Shown in pieces: positions 26,198 through 34,714 of a DNA stretch of 64,000 nt. Origin of the DNA: Engelhardtia mirabilis. Its GTDB lineage: Bacteria; Planctomycetota; UBA1135; GCA-002686595. Under the pieces are notes generated by a model that saw only the letters and a program-made list of their open reading frames with translations, searched no databases and was not told where the DNA came from. Where the stretch lies: assembly GCF_007748095.1 (NCBI RefSeq), contig NZ_CP036287.1:4588001-4652000 (forward strand), read 5' to 3'. The position numbers and the translations under genes were made by a program. Numbering within the stretch: the first letter of the stretch is position 1; each line of letters begins with the position of its first letter.

Positions 26198-26875
26198 TCA
26201 GAAGCCCTGGGCCGCCTGCCAGGTCGTGGGCAGGTGGCAGCGGTCGCAGTCATTGACCCAACCGAAGGCGAAGTGGTCCGGGTTCTGGGCCGTCAGCAGG
26301 TTGTCGTAGTGGCACGTCACGCACTCGATGTCCGTCGGCGTGAACTGCCCGACATCCGCCCCCGGGTGACAGCGACTGCAATCGGTGATCGCGTGGACGC
26401 CGTTGAGCGGGAAGCGCGTGCGCGAGTGGCGCTCGACCTGCCCCACCGGCAACCAGCTCATCTGCTGGTGGCAATCGGTGCAACGCGAGCCCAGCCGTCC
26501 CTGGTGCACGTCCTCGTGGCAGCCGCCGCAGCCGCGCTCCGCGAAGACCTGCACCGGTCCGCGGTCGTTGTGACAGCGCAGGCAGTGGGCGTCCAGGTGC
26601 GCGCCCTCGAGGGGCACGCCGGTCTCGGCCGCGTGGTCGAACTCGAAGTCGTCCCGCAGGCTGTTCCAGTCGCTGCCGTCGTGGCACAGGGAGCAGTCGG
26701 TCGGGAACTGGTCGTGGGGAATCACCGGCCCCAAGCCCGCCCACCAGCGATGCACTTCCAGGCCACCCGGGCGCTGCAAGGCGCAGGCGACCAAGAGGAC
26801 CGTCGCGGCCAGGGCCAGGATCTGCGGGCGACCGTCGCGGACCAGGGCCCGCCCGAGGCGTCTCAGAAGCTCCAT
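26198..26875 (-). CDS. Heptaheme c-type cytochrome
   Basis: 225 residues. An N-terminal transmembrane segment (residues 19-34, LALAATVLLVACAL) anchors it or serves as signal. It has seven CXXCH motifs: CSLCH, CLRCH, CGGCH, CTDCH, CSRCH, CVTCH and CDRCH. Repeated segments such as FDHAAETGVPLEGAHLDAH before a CXXCH resemble those in the 23-heme protein; the histidines in FDH and GAH are likely distal heme ligands. The gene overlaps the 3' end of the barrel gene by 13 nt, so the two are tightly coupled. Confidence 0.9.
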   Translation of the reverse strand: MELLRRLGRALVRDGRPQILALAATVLLVACALQRPGGLEVHRWWAGLGPVIPHDQFPTDCSLCHDGSDWNSLRDDFEFDHAAETGVPLEGAHLDAHCLRCHNDRGPVQVFAERGCGGCHEDVHQGRLGSRCTDCHQQMSWLPVGQVERHSRTRFPLNGVHAITDCSRCHPGADVGQFTPTDIECVTCHYDNLLTAQNPDHFAFGWVNDCDRCHLPTTWQAAQGF

Positions 26876-28611
26876 TGGGCGAAGACTCCCGCGGTCAGCC
26901 CGCGCTCGGTGTTGAAGATCGTGCCGTCCAGGTAGCCGCTGACGGTCACGCCGCCACCGGCGCGCCAGGCCACCGAGGTACGCAGGCGGTGCTGGACGAA
27001 GTCGTCGTTGTTCTCGTCGAAGCCGACCTGGTCGTAGTTGGCCAGCTCGTAGAACAGGTCGAAGCTCAGGCTCTCGCCGCTCACGCCCAGGCTGGTGCGC
27101 GAGCCCGTCACGTCGGTGAACTCCCCCGCCGAGCCGAAGACCAGCACCCGCACGCGCGTGCCCGGCCCCATCAGGCCCTCGAGCTCCACGCCGAGCTCCG
27201 CGTCGCCGCCCTCGTCGTCGGCGTCCTCCCAGACCCCGAGCCGACCGACCAGTCGACTCTTGACCGGCATCGCGACCCAGAAGTCGCCGCCGAGCCGGTG
27301 GATACGCTCATCGGCCAACTGGGTGGCGAGGACGGGCGGAAGGAGCTCGTTACGGTCGAGCTCGGGGTAGCGCTGGTGCGCGTAGGTCAGGTCCAGTCCC
27401 CAGGACCGCCCGGTGTAGGGCGAGCTGGTCAGAAGCGCCTGGGTAACCTCGGCGCCGCTGCCCTTGGCCTCGTCGCTGGACGTGTACAGGTCGATCCAGA
27501 GCGTGCCGAAGGTCGTCCAACCCCGGCGCGGCAGGTAGTGCCCCTTGGCGACCACGAGGTCACGGTCGACCGCGCCGTCGTGCCAGGTCTTCTGGTAGCC
27601 GATCTGGGCCGAGGCCAGCTCGGTGGGATCGGAGACCCAGCGGTACCAGCCCGCGATCTCGAAGTCGTGACCGCTCTCGTAGTCCTGGTCCGGCTCGGGC
27701 ATGAAGCCCGTGCTGACGCCGAAGGAGTGCGAGCCGTCCAGGCGCCGACTCCATTCGAAGCCGTCGACCACGCCGAACTCGGGCGCGCCTGTTTGCAGGA
27801 ATCGCCCGACCTGCATGCGATCGCCCTCGAAGCGCGTGCCCCCGAGGGCGTAGGACAGGCGCTCCACCCGCAGCTGGCTGTAGGTGATGTCGTCCAGCTC
27901 CGGGCGGTTGAACTGCCGCCGGTCCCACTCGCCGCCGATGTCGAGGGTGCCGCCGCGACCGAAGACGTTGTCGAAGGTCAGGCGGCCACCGCTGCGCAGG
28001 AAACTCTCCGAGCGTCCTTCGTCGCTGGTGGCCGTGGCGTCGGCGGCCACGTAGTAGCGACCGGTGAAGCTGGCCCGGCGGTCCGCGGGTCGCACCGCCC
28101 GCGCGCCGGCGAGCAGGGGCATGTCCTGGGAGAAGCCGTCGTCCTCGTAGCTCCAGTCAGAGCTGTCACCGTCGTCCACGGGTTCGACGGCCTCGGCTTC
28201 CGGCTCCGGATCCTCGTCCACTGGCGCCGGCTCGGGCGCACCGAAGCGCTCGCCGGGCAGGATCGCCTGGCCCCGGGTGCCAGGGCTCGGCACGAAGTCC
28301 GCCAGGGACAGCTCGATCACCGCCGAGCGCTCGTCGACCTCGACCACGCTGGCGCGATAGCGCCCGCCCTCGCGCGGCGTGAGCCAGATCGCGTCGCCGA
28401 CCTCGAGCCCGTCGGCGCTGCCGCGATCGACCGTGGCGCGCCGGTCGCCGAGGCTCGCGGTCACCCGCAGGTCGACGACGACCTCGTCCTGGGCCTGTCG
28501 CGCGGCCCCCGCCGCGCGGGCCTCGATGCCGCGGGCCGTGGCAGGAGCTCCCAAGAGCGCCGCCCCCAACATCGCGGCACAAGCCGCCCCCCTGGCTCTT
28601 CGAGCTGTCAT
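26863..28611 (-). CDS. Outer-membrane beta-barrel protein (putative conduit porin)
   Basis: 582 residues. Signal peptide at 1-27. A small N-terminal beta domain (DRGSADGLEVGDAIWLTPR; VVEVDERSAVIELSLADFV) and an acidic Pro/Glu linker precede a long run of amphipathic strands (for example GGRLTFDNVFGRGGTLDIGG; FEIAGWYRWVSDP; DLTYAHQRYPE). It ends in FAQWSF, a C-terminal phenylalanine typical of BAM-assembled barrels. It lies between two multiheme cytochromes, the order used by MtrB/PioB/OmbB-type conduits, but I see no clear sequence match to those. Barrel type is inferred from the strand pattern. Confidence 0.8.
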   Translation of the reverse strand: MTARRARGAACAAMLGAALLGAPATARGIEARAAGAARQAQDEVVVDLRVTASLGDRRATVDRGSADGLEVGDAIWLTPREGGRYRASVVEVDERSAVIELSLADFVPSPGTRGQAILPGERFGAPEPAPVDEDPEPEAEAVEPVDDGDSSDWSYEDDGFSQDMPLLAGARAVRPADRRASFTGRYYVAADATATSDEGRSESFLRSGGRLTFDNVFGRGGTLDIGGEWDRRQFNRPELDDITYSQLRVERLSYALGGTRFEGDRMQVGRFLQTGAPEFGVVDGFEWSRRLDGSHSFGVSTGFMPEPDQDYESGHDFEIAGWYRWVSDPTELASAQIGYQKTWHDGAVDRDLVVAKGHYLPRRGWTTFGTLWIDLYTSSDEAKGSGAEVTQALLTSSPYTGRSWGLDLTYAHQRYPELDRNELLPPVLATQLADERIHRLGGDFWVAMPVKSRLVGRLGVWEDADDEGGDAELGVELEGLMGPGTRVRVLVFGSAGEFTDVTGSRTSLGVSGESLSFDLFYELANYDQVGFDENNDDFVQHRLRTSVAWRAGGGVTVSGYLDGTIFNTERGLTAGVFAQWSF

Positions 28612-28632
28612 CGCGCGCCGCCCCTCGGGTCC

Positions 28633-30756
28633 CTATCGGTCTTCGCTCGCGCCACGCCGGAGGGAAGTCGCACGAACTCCGTGGCAATCGGTGCAGGCCG
28701 TGCCCAGCGGCTTGTAGCGGATCGCGGTGGTGCCGCGGATCTGCTCCGTGCGGTGGCACTGGGCGCAGTCGAGGGCCTCGTGGGTCTCGTCGAGCTTGAA
28801 GCTCGAGTCCCAGTCGTGATTGAAACGCAGGGCCGCGAAGGACTTGGTGCTGCCGTGGCAACGGGCGCAGTCGATCGAGCCCGCCTGCTCGAATTGCGCG
28901 GCGTGGGGGTCGTCGTGGCAATCGGCGCAGGCCTTGCCCGCGGCCGGGCGCCAGGTCCGTCCGCTCTCCGTCGGCGGCCGCAGGGGCGCGTGGCACTGGG
29001 TGCAGCTCGCCTGGCCGTGGGCGCCGTCCAGCTTGAAGCCCGTCCACAGCCCGTGGTCGAAGCCGTGGGCCAGGTCGCGGAAGGAGCTGTCCACGTGGCA
29101 GCGGGCGCAGCCCTGGCGCTCGTCGAACAGCGCCGGCAGGCCGGCCTGGTCGAAGCGACCCTCGTGGGGATCGGCGTGGCAGGCGGCGCAGGATTGCCCC
29201 ACCTCGGCCCCGCCGTGCAGGGTCGGGAGCTCGCCGTGTGCGGGCTCGACCCGTCCGAAGTGACGCCCCAACTCGTCGGCCTGGGAGCTCGGTCGGTGGC
29301 AGCTGTCGCAGCCCTCGGCTGCGTGGGCACCGGCCACGGGGAAGCCGGTCCAGCGACCGTGCTCGAACCCGTCGCGGTCCAGGTCACTGAACTCGGTCGC
29401 GCGGTGGCAGCGGGCGCAGTCGCCGTGCTCCAGCGGCGCGAGGGCCGCGGTGCGCAGGTCGAAGAAGCCGCTGTGGGCGTCTCCGTGGCAGGCGTCGCAG
29501 TCGTTGTCGGTGCCGCGAAACAGGCGCGGCAGGTCGGGCTCCGCGGCCACGTGGCACTGCTCGCAGTCGGTGGCCAAGTGGCTGCCCTCCAGGGGCAGGC
29601 TGGTCCGCGCGTGCAGCGCCGTGTCGAAGCCGTGGGGCTCGAACCGCTCGCGCCCGTGGCAGGCCACGCAACCCTCGGCCGCAAAGGGCCCGGACTCGAA
29701 CTGCCCCCCGTGGGGATCCGCATGGCAGGCCGCGCAGGCGTCGCGCTCGCGGCCGGGGTAGCGCTGCGCGAAGCCGTCCAGGTGCGGCTCGTGGCATTGG
29801 GCGCAGGTCACGTCCGCGTGGGGAGCTTCCAGGGGGAACCCGGAGAGGCCGTGCTGCGCGTCGCTGAGCTCGAGCCCCTCGTCGCGGAAGCTGCGGTGCT
29901 CGCTCGCGTGGCAGGTGTCGCAGCTGCGCGCCAGGCCCAGTCCGGCGAGGCGGGCGTTGCCCACCGCGAAGCCGGCCCCATGGGGCGAATCGTGGCAATC
30001 CGTGCAGGCCCGCGCGTCGGGCAGACTGCCCCCGCCTGCGACCACCTCGAGGGCGTGGTCGTCACCCTCGCCGTGGCAATCGCGACAGGAGAGGCCCCCG
30101 TGCCCGCCCACGAGCTTCAGGTGCTCGTCGTGCCCGCGCGACCAGTGCTGCTCGAAGGACGCCTGTACGTGGCAGTCGTTGCAGGTGCGGCCCAGGGCGC
30201 CGTCGTGCTCGTCCTCGTGGCAACTCACGCAGCGTTGGCTGAGCCCGATGAAGCGCGTGGCGCCCTCCGGCAGCACCTCGTCCTGCGCGTGGGCGTGGCA
30301 CTCGGTGCAGTCGAGCTCCAGGTGCGCGCCCTCCATGCGAAAGCCGATCGAGGCGTGGTCGAAGGCCTGGATGTCGTCGACGCCGGCCTTGGCGAAGGAC
30401 AGCTCGTTGACCATCGCGAAACCCGCGCCGTGGTGGTCGGAGTGGCAGCTCGCGCAGCGGCGCTGCTCCTCGGGGAGCTGGCCGTGCAGGCCCTGGCCGG
30501 AGTCGAGCTGCTTCTCGATCGGGGTGTGGCAGTCGAGGCAGGCGGCGGCCATGTCCTGGAACCAACCGCCGTGGCAGGCGGAGCAATCGTTCGCCCCGGC
30601 CAGCTCGGGCACACGCGAGTGCACCGAGGCCAGGGGCCCGGGCGAGCTGCGGCCGGTGTCGACCACGGCCATGGCCATCACCGCCACGGCGCTGCACAGG
30701 GCCACCCACAGGCTCGGCCGGCCCAGCCGCTTGGCCAGGGAGCTCGCTTCGCTCAC
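28633..30756 (-). CDS. Very large multiheme cytochrome c with 23 CXXCH motifs
   Basis: 707 residues from GTG 30756. One N-terminal hydrophobic segment (PSLWVALCSAVAVMAMAVV). I count 23 CXXCH motifs, about one per 30 residues, from CSACH near residue 58 to CTDCH at the C-terminus. Many are preceded by a repeated module F-(D/E/N)-H-x4-(T)-x-(F)-x-L-x-G-x-H, for example GFDHGLWTGFKLDGAH, GFEHGRWTGFPVAGAH, AFDHASIGFRMEGAHLE and RFNHDWDSSFKLDETHE. The histidines probably act as sixth heme ligands. The gene follows the oxidoreductase gene with a 4-nt GTGA overlap and precedes the barrel gene by 21 nt. Probably a periplasmic electron wire. Confidence 0.9.
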   Translation of the reverse strand: MSEASSLAKRLGRPSLWVALCSAVAVMAMAVVDTGRSSPGPLASVHSRVPELAGANDCSACHGGWFQDMAAACLDCHTPIEKQLDSGQGLHGQLPEEQRRCASCHSDHHGAGFAMVNELSFAKAGVDDIQAFDHASIGFRMEGAHLELDCTECHAHAQDEVLPEGATRFIGLSQRCVSCHEDEHDGALGRTCNDCHVQASFEQHWSRGHDEHLKLVGGHGGLSCRDCHGEGDDHALEVVAGGGSLPDARACTDCHDSPHGAGFAVGNARLAGLGLARSCDTCHASEHRSFRDEGLELSDAQHGLSGFPLEAPHADVTCAQCHEPHLDGFAQRYPGRERDACAACHADPHGGQFESGPFAAEGCVACHGRERFEPHGFDTALHARTSLPLEGSHLATDCEQCHVAAEPDLPRLFRGTDNDCDACHGDAHSGFFDLRTAALAPLEHGDCARCHRATEFSDLDRDGFEHGRWTGFPVAGAHAAEGCDSCHRPSSQADELGRHFGRVEPAHGELPTLHGGAEVGQSCAACHADPHEGRFDQAGLPALFDERQGCARCHVDSSFRDLAHGFDHGLWTGFKLDGAHGQASCTQCHAPLRPPTESGRTWRPAAGKACADCHDDPHAAQFEQAGSIDCARCHGSTKSFAALRFNHDWDSSFKLDETHEALDCAQCHRTEQIRGTTAIRYKPLGTACTDCHGVRATSLRRGASEDR

Positions 30757-32981
30757 GTGAGGCCCCCGTCGAAGAGGTGGGCCCCGTAGGCCAGGGCGTA
30801 GACCACGTGGATCGCGATCAGCGCGAGCAAGAGCACCGCCGCCCAGCGGTGCAGCCAGCGCCAACTCTCCATCAGGCCGCGCAGGTCGTCGATGTGCGCG
30901 GTGGCCAGGGCCGCGCGGTGGGCGGAGCGCGCCAGGCCGGTGACCTCGTCGATCTGATCGGACGCGAGGCCCGCCACCAGCCCCTCGTGGCGCACCTGGC
31001 GCAACAGGCGCCGCAAGCCCGTCTCGGCGCCGACGAGCGCCAAGAGCCGCGCGGGCAGGCTGGCCTTCCACTGACGCCGCTCGACCAGTCCGCCCACCTC
31101 GTCGCGCACCAACGCCGCCAGCCGCGGGTGCACGCGGTCGAAGCCCTCGGCCACCCGCGTCAGGCGCCCGCGCAGCTCCGCCAGCTCGAGCTCGCGACCA
31201 TTGGCGGCGCGGGGCACGTAGGCGTAGAGGTAGCGCCCGATGGCACCGGTCGCGAACAGCGCCGCCAGGGCCCAGAAGGCGTGGCCGCCGACCGTGTCGC
31301 GCGGTTGCATGCCGCCGTGCAAGAGGGCCGCGAGCAGGGCCAGCACCCCCGTCGCCACGTGCAGCGTCATCCAACCGGCCAGGGAACCCAGGCGCAGGGG
31401 GAAGCGCGGACTGCGGCGCAGGATGTAGAGCAGGTTGGCGAGCACCAGGGCGATCGAGCCGACGCCGAGCCACAGGCCCAGGCCCAGGCCCGGGCGCAGC
31501 TCGTCGTGCTTGGTGTGGGCCGCGCGCAGGCCGGCGGGCAGGGTGTAGTAGTCCCGGTGCCACAGGGCGAAGGCCAGGCCGAGCAGCGCGATCACGAAGC
31601 CGGCGGCTAGGGCCTTGACCAGGCCCGTGCCCTGTTCGCCGAGGGCCGCGGCAGCCGGCCGCAGGGCGGGATCGAAGGAGACGCCTGCGGCCTCGAGTTG
31701 GGCGATCGGCGGCGTGCCCCCGACCATCACGAAGACCGCGTCGGTGGGCAGCACCAACTCCTCGCGCGCGCCGTCCGCACCGACGCTCAGACGCACCTGA
31801 CCCTCGTCGATCGCGAGCACCTGGCTCTCGAACAGGGCGCGCACGCGGCCCTCGGCGATGGCGGCGGCGATGCGGCGCTCGTTGGACGGCTTGAGCCGGA
31901 ACAGCTCCGCGCGGCGGTAGGACAGGGTGACGTCGTTGGCGCCGCGCGCGGTCAGACCCAGGGCCGCCTCGACCGCGCTGTCGCCGCCGCCGACGACCAG
32001 GATCCGGCGCCCCTCCCAGGCGTCGGCGTCGAGCAGGCTGTAGGCCACCCAGGGGCGATCCTCACCGGGCACGCCCAGGCGGTTCGGCAGGCCGCGCCGG
32101 CCGATGGCGAGGCACACGTTGCGGGCCCGGCGCGGGCCTTTGCTGGTGCGAACCTCGAACAGGCCGTCCGCGCTGCGCTCGACGCCCTCGAAGGTCACGC
32201 CGCACTCCACCGGCAGCTCGTGGTCGCGGGCCAGGGACTGCCACAGCTCGATCAGCTCTTCCTTGAGGTAGGTGCGCTGGGGCAGGCGGCCGTGCAGGGG
32301 CAGGTCGATGGGCTGGGTCGCGACCAGCTTGCGGCGCGGGTAGCGCGCGACGGTGCCGCCGACGTCGGACTCGCGCTCGAGCAGCGCGAAGTCCAGGCCC
32401 AGGCGACGCGCCTCCAAGGCGCAGGCCAGGCCGCCGGGCCCGGCGCCCACGATCACGAGGTCGAGGGCATTTGGGGCCCGCTCGCCGCCGACTCGCTCGG
32501 CCACCGTCCGGGCCACGAGCACGCCGTGGTCCACGGCCGTCTTGACCAGGGCGTGGGCGGTCACCTCGCCGGCTAGGAACAGCCCCCGCTGACCCACCGC
32601 CTCGAGCCCCTCGTCGAGCACCGGCACGTCGCGCCGCGTGGCCAGGTCGGTCAGGGTCACGGTGATCGCGCCCGTCGGGCATTCGCGCGCGCAGGCGGCC
32701 GTGCCGACGCAGCCCGAACCGCGCACCACCACCGCCTGGCCGTGCAGGAGGTCGAGCACGCCCTCCTCGGGGCAGGCCCGTACGCAGGTGCCGCAGCCCA
32801 GGCAACGGGTCAGGTCCACCACCGGATGCTGCAACTCGGCCGCGGCCGCGCCCGTGCGCTCGGCCTTGTGCCGCGCGCGCAGGGTCTGGTGCTGTTCGCG
32901 CCGGTCGACGCGGCGCAGGGCCACGCCGCCCAGCGCGGCGCCGAGGGCCGCGACCAGGCCGATCAAGACAGCCCAGCCCAT
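30753..32981 (-). CDS. Fused ferredoxin, FAD/NAD(P) oxidoreductase and cytochrome b-like membrane protein
   Basis: 742 residues. Order: one transmembrane helix (residues 3-22); two ferredoxin-like motifs (CLGCGTCVRACP, complete; CVGTAACARECP, lacking one expected Cys); a disulphide-reductase-type FAD domain (VIVGAGPGGLACALEARRLG) with a second nucleotide site (ILVVGGGDSAVEAALGLTA); then about five transmembrane helices with histidines in WMTLHVATG and LHRWAAVLLLALIAIHVVY, probable heme b ligands. The ferredoxin part sits just after the N-terminal helix. A plausible role is passing electrons between a cytoplasmic donor or the quinone pool and the periplasmic cytochromes that follow. The combination is inferred from motifs; the exact partner is unknown. 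Confidence 0.85.
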   Translation of the reverse strand: MGWAVLIGLVAALGAALGGVALRRVDRREQHQTLRARHKAERTGAAAAELQHPVVDLTRCLGCGTCVRACPEEGVLDLLHGQAVVVRGSGCVGTAACARECPTGAITVTLTDLATRRDVPVLDEGLEAVGQRGLFLAGEVTAHALVKTAVDHGVLVARTVAERVGGERAPNALDLVIVGAGPGGLACALEARRLGLDFALLERESDVGGTVARYPRRKLVATQPIDLPLHGRLPQRTYLKEELIELWQSLARDHELPVECGVTFEGVERSADGLFEVRTSKGPRRARNVCLAIGRRGLPNRLGVPGEDRPWVAYSLLDADAWEGRRILVVGGGDSAVEAALGLTARGANDVTLSYRRAELFRLKPSNERRIAAAIAEGRVRALFESQVLAIDEGQVRLSVGADGAREELVLPTDAVFVMVGGTPPIAQLEAAGVSFDPALRPAAAALGEQGTGLVKALAAGFVIALLGLAFALWHRDYYTLPAGLRAAHTKHDELRPGLGLGLWLGVGSIALVLANLLYILRRSPRFPLRLGSLAGWMTLHVATGVLALLAALLHGGMQPRDTVGGHAFWALAALFATGAIGRYLYAYVPRAANGRELELAELRGRLTRVAEGFDRVHPRLAALVRDEVGGLVERRQWKASLPARLLALVGAETGLRRLLRQVRHEGLVAGLASDQIDEVTGLARSAHRAALATAHIDDLRGLMESWRWLHRWAAVLLLALIAIHVVYALAYGAHLFDGGLT

Positions 32982-33057
32982 GGGGAACCGCTCCGCCCCT
33001 CAGGCGGAGGGGCACCTCCACGGACGCGCTGCCTGGGTCGCCGTCACTCGAGTTCGC

Positions 33058-33735
33058 TCAGCGACCCTCGGTCGCCTCGCCGGTCAGGCGCACCTGACCG
33101 AGGGGCGCCGCCGCGCGGACGTACTCGCTGGCCGCCTTGAGCAGCGTGTCGATGCGGTCGTCGAGCACCTCGGCGTGGTCGCGCATCACGTCGAGCTCGG
33201 GCGCCAGGTCCTTCACCGACGACGCGTTGAGGTCGTAGGACAGGAACAGCGCGTGGTCCCGCAGCATGCGGTTGTAGGCATCGAGCCCGTCGATCGCCGG
33301 GGTGATCGCCTCGACCACGACCTTGTAACGCGCGGTGGTCAGGTCGCGGCGCTGCTCGCTGCGCTCGCGCAGGGTCTTGCTGGTGAAGGACTCGAGGTCC
33401 TCCGTCCAGGCGTCGTAGACCTGGCTCGCGCTGGCCTGCATGGGCTCGACGTTGGAGCGCAGACGGTTGACCTGGGCCTCCGACCGCTCGACCGCCTTGA
33501 CGAAGTCCGCATAGGCGTCGGCCGCGTCGCCGGAGAACTCCTGCCGCACGATCACGCGCAGGTTACCGACCGCATCCTGGATCTTCTCCCGACCGAGCTC
33601 CGCGTCGAGGTGGACCTTCTCGATGCGCGCGACGAGGGTGTCAACCTGCTGGATGCCGACCGCGTGCTGAGGGCCCATGCACCCCGTGAGGACCAGCGCC
33701 AGGGCGCCGAACAAACCGAATGACCGCTGGAGCAA
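33058..33735 (-). CDS. DUF2959 family lipoprotein
   Basis: 225 residues from TTG 33735. The signal LLQRSFGLFGALALVLTGC has a lipobox ending LTGC, with the mature protein starting at the cysteine. The remainder is helical (VDTLVARIEKVHLDAELG; FVKAVERSEAQVNRLRS; DLTTARYKVVVEAITPAID) and fits DUF2959, whose function is unknown. The TTG is chosen because AGGAGG lies six bases before it; an ATG at 33831 would put 32 residues ahead of the signal. It is free-standing. Confidence 0.82.
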   Translation of the reverse strand: MLQRSFGLFGALALVLTGCMGPQHAVGIQQVDTLVARIEKVHLDAELGREKIQDAVGNLRVIVRQEFSGDAADAYADFVKAVERSEAQVNRLRSNVEPMQASASQVYDAWTEDLESFTSKTLRERSEQRRDLTTARYKVVVEAITPAIDGLDAYNRMLRDHALFLSYDLNASSVKDLAPELDVMRDHAEVLDDRIDTLLKAASEYVRAAAPLGQVRLTGEATEGR

Positions 33736-33741
33736 TTCCAG

Positions 33742-33747
33742 CCTCCT
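33742..33747 (-). promoter_or_regulatory. Consensus Shine-Dalgarno AGGAGG that fixes a TTG start
   Basis: A perfect AGGAGG on the minus strand, six bases before TTG 33735. It decides the TTG as start of the DUF2959 gene. Confidence 0.8.
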
Positions 33748-33934
33748 GTACTGAGGACTCCTGGCCCGCGACCCCAACGGCGCGGCGCTTCCCCCGCTTC
33801 GACAGGGGGGCCTGGCGGTCTTGAAGCGCATCGGCGGGCGCTTCGCTCAGGCTTCGTTTGGAGCTGGCCCCGGGGTCGATCCGGGAAGATCTTTCGCGCC
33901 ACCGGGCGTTCTTCCACTCGGCTCGGCGCGCGAC

Positions 33935-34393
33935 TCAGAAGTCCAGGGTCGGCGGCGGACAGGTCCGCTCGGCCCCCATCGCCCGGCGCAGCCCCGGGTA
34001 GCTCCGCGAGCCGAGGGTGTTGACCCCCAGCTCCGCGAAGGCGGCGTCGCCGTGCGCCTCGCGCAGCGCGGCCACGCGCTCGGGTTCCGCGTTGTCACCG
34101 CCGACCACCTGGACCGCGTGGTCGTGGACCAGCTTCAGCACCGGCGGGAGGGCCGCGGGATCCTCGAGCAGTTGCCGCAGGAGCAGCCTGTCGACCCCGG
34201 CCTCGACCTCGACCGCCATGCGGAGGTTGAGCTGGGTGCACGCACCACAGTCGTCGGCCATCAAGGCGCTGATGCGGGCCAGGTAGTGGGCGTCCAGGGG
34301 CAACTGGTCGCGGAACTCCGACATGGCCATGGCGCCCTCGAAGACCTGGTAGACACCCGGCGACAGCTCGAGGAGCTGCAGCTTGTGATCCAC
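33935..34393 (-). CDS. AhpD-like (carboxymuconolactone decarboxylase fold) protein, N-terminus uncertain
   Basis: 152 residues from GTG 34393. The AhpD-like redox motif is in ALMADDCGACTQLN (CxxC), with flanking helices and a VVGGDNAEPERVAALREAHG segment typical of the family. The same frame remains clearly coding upstream (EGLQITFGREELLAFGEAYD) and reaches KKLESNLLVTALVSTVVGC, a lipoprotein signal, at about 34515-34585. No ATG, GTG or TTG precedes that signal in frame, so either a frameshift has broken the start or an unusual start codon is used. The minimal form is a cytosolic redox protein; the longer form would be a lipoprotein. Confidence 0.72.
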   Translation of the reverse strand: MDHKLQLLELSPGVYQVFEGAMAMSEFRDQLPLDAHYLARISALMADDCGACTQLNLRMAVEVEAGVDRLLLRQLLEDPAALPPVLKLVHDHAVQVVGGDNAEPERVAALREAHGDAAFAELGVNTLGSRSYPGLRRAMGAERTCPPPTLDF

Positions 34394-34714
34394 CTCGTAG
34401 TCGTAGGCCTCGCCGAAGGCCAGGAGTTCCTCGCGGCCGAAGGTGATCTGCAGGCCCTCGTCGTCGGCTGCGTGGCCGACCTCGCTTTCCGACAGCGCGG
34501 GGAATGCGACGCTCGATGCCGCCTTCGGCCCGGGGCCTGCGCAGCCGACGACGGTCGAGACCAGGGCGGTGACGAGGAGGTTTGACTCGAGCTTCTTGGC
34601 GCGCGGTCCAAGAGGCGGTGGTCGATCTGGCCTGGGCCCGCGCGGGAACCGAGCGCCACGAGCACCCGACGGACCCGCTCCACTACCCGTCCACCCCTTC
34701 CGCGACGCGCTCGA
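34394..34714. other. 321-bp stretch with probable lipoprotein N-terminus of the AhpD-like gene
   Basis: The minus-strand frame shared with the AhpD-like gene encodes a lipoprotein-like signal and a linker from about 34585 down to 34394. Further upstream (34590-34714) I see no gene. At about 34611 a TTG in another frame precedes a CGCGCG tract; losing two bases there (or gaining one) would join it to the lipoprotein frame. Confidence 0.5.

Noticed and set aside
26875..30789. Very long open frame on the plus strand opposite the cytochrome genes
   Set aside because: It is a mirror of the high-GC cytochrome genes; the translation has no domain and the minus strand carries 23 + 7 CXXCH motifs in frame.
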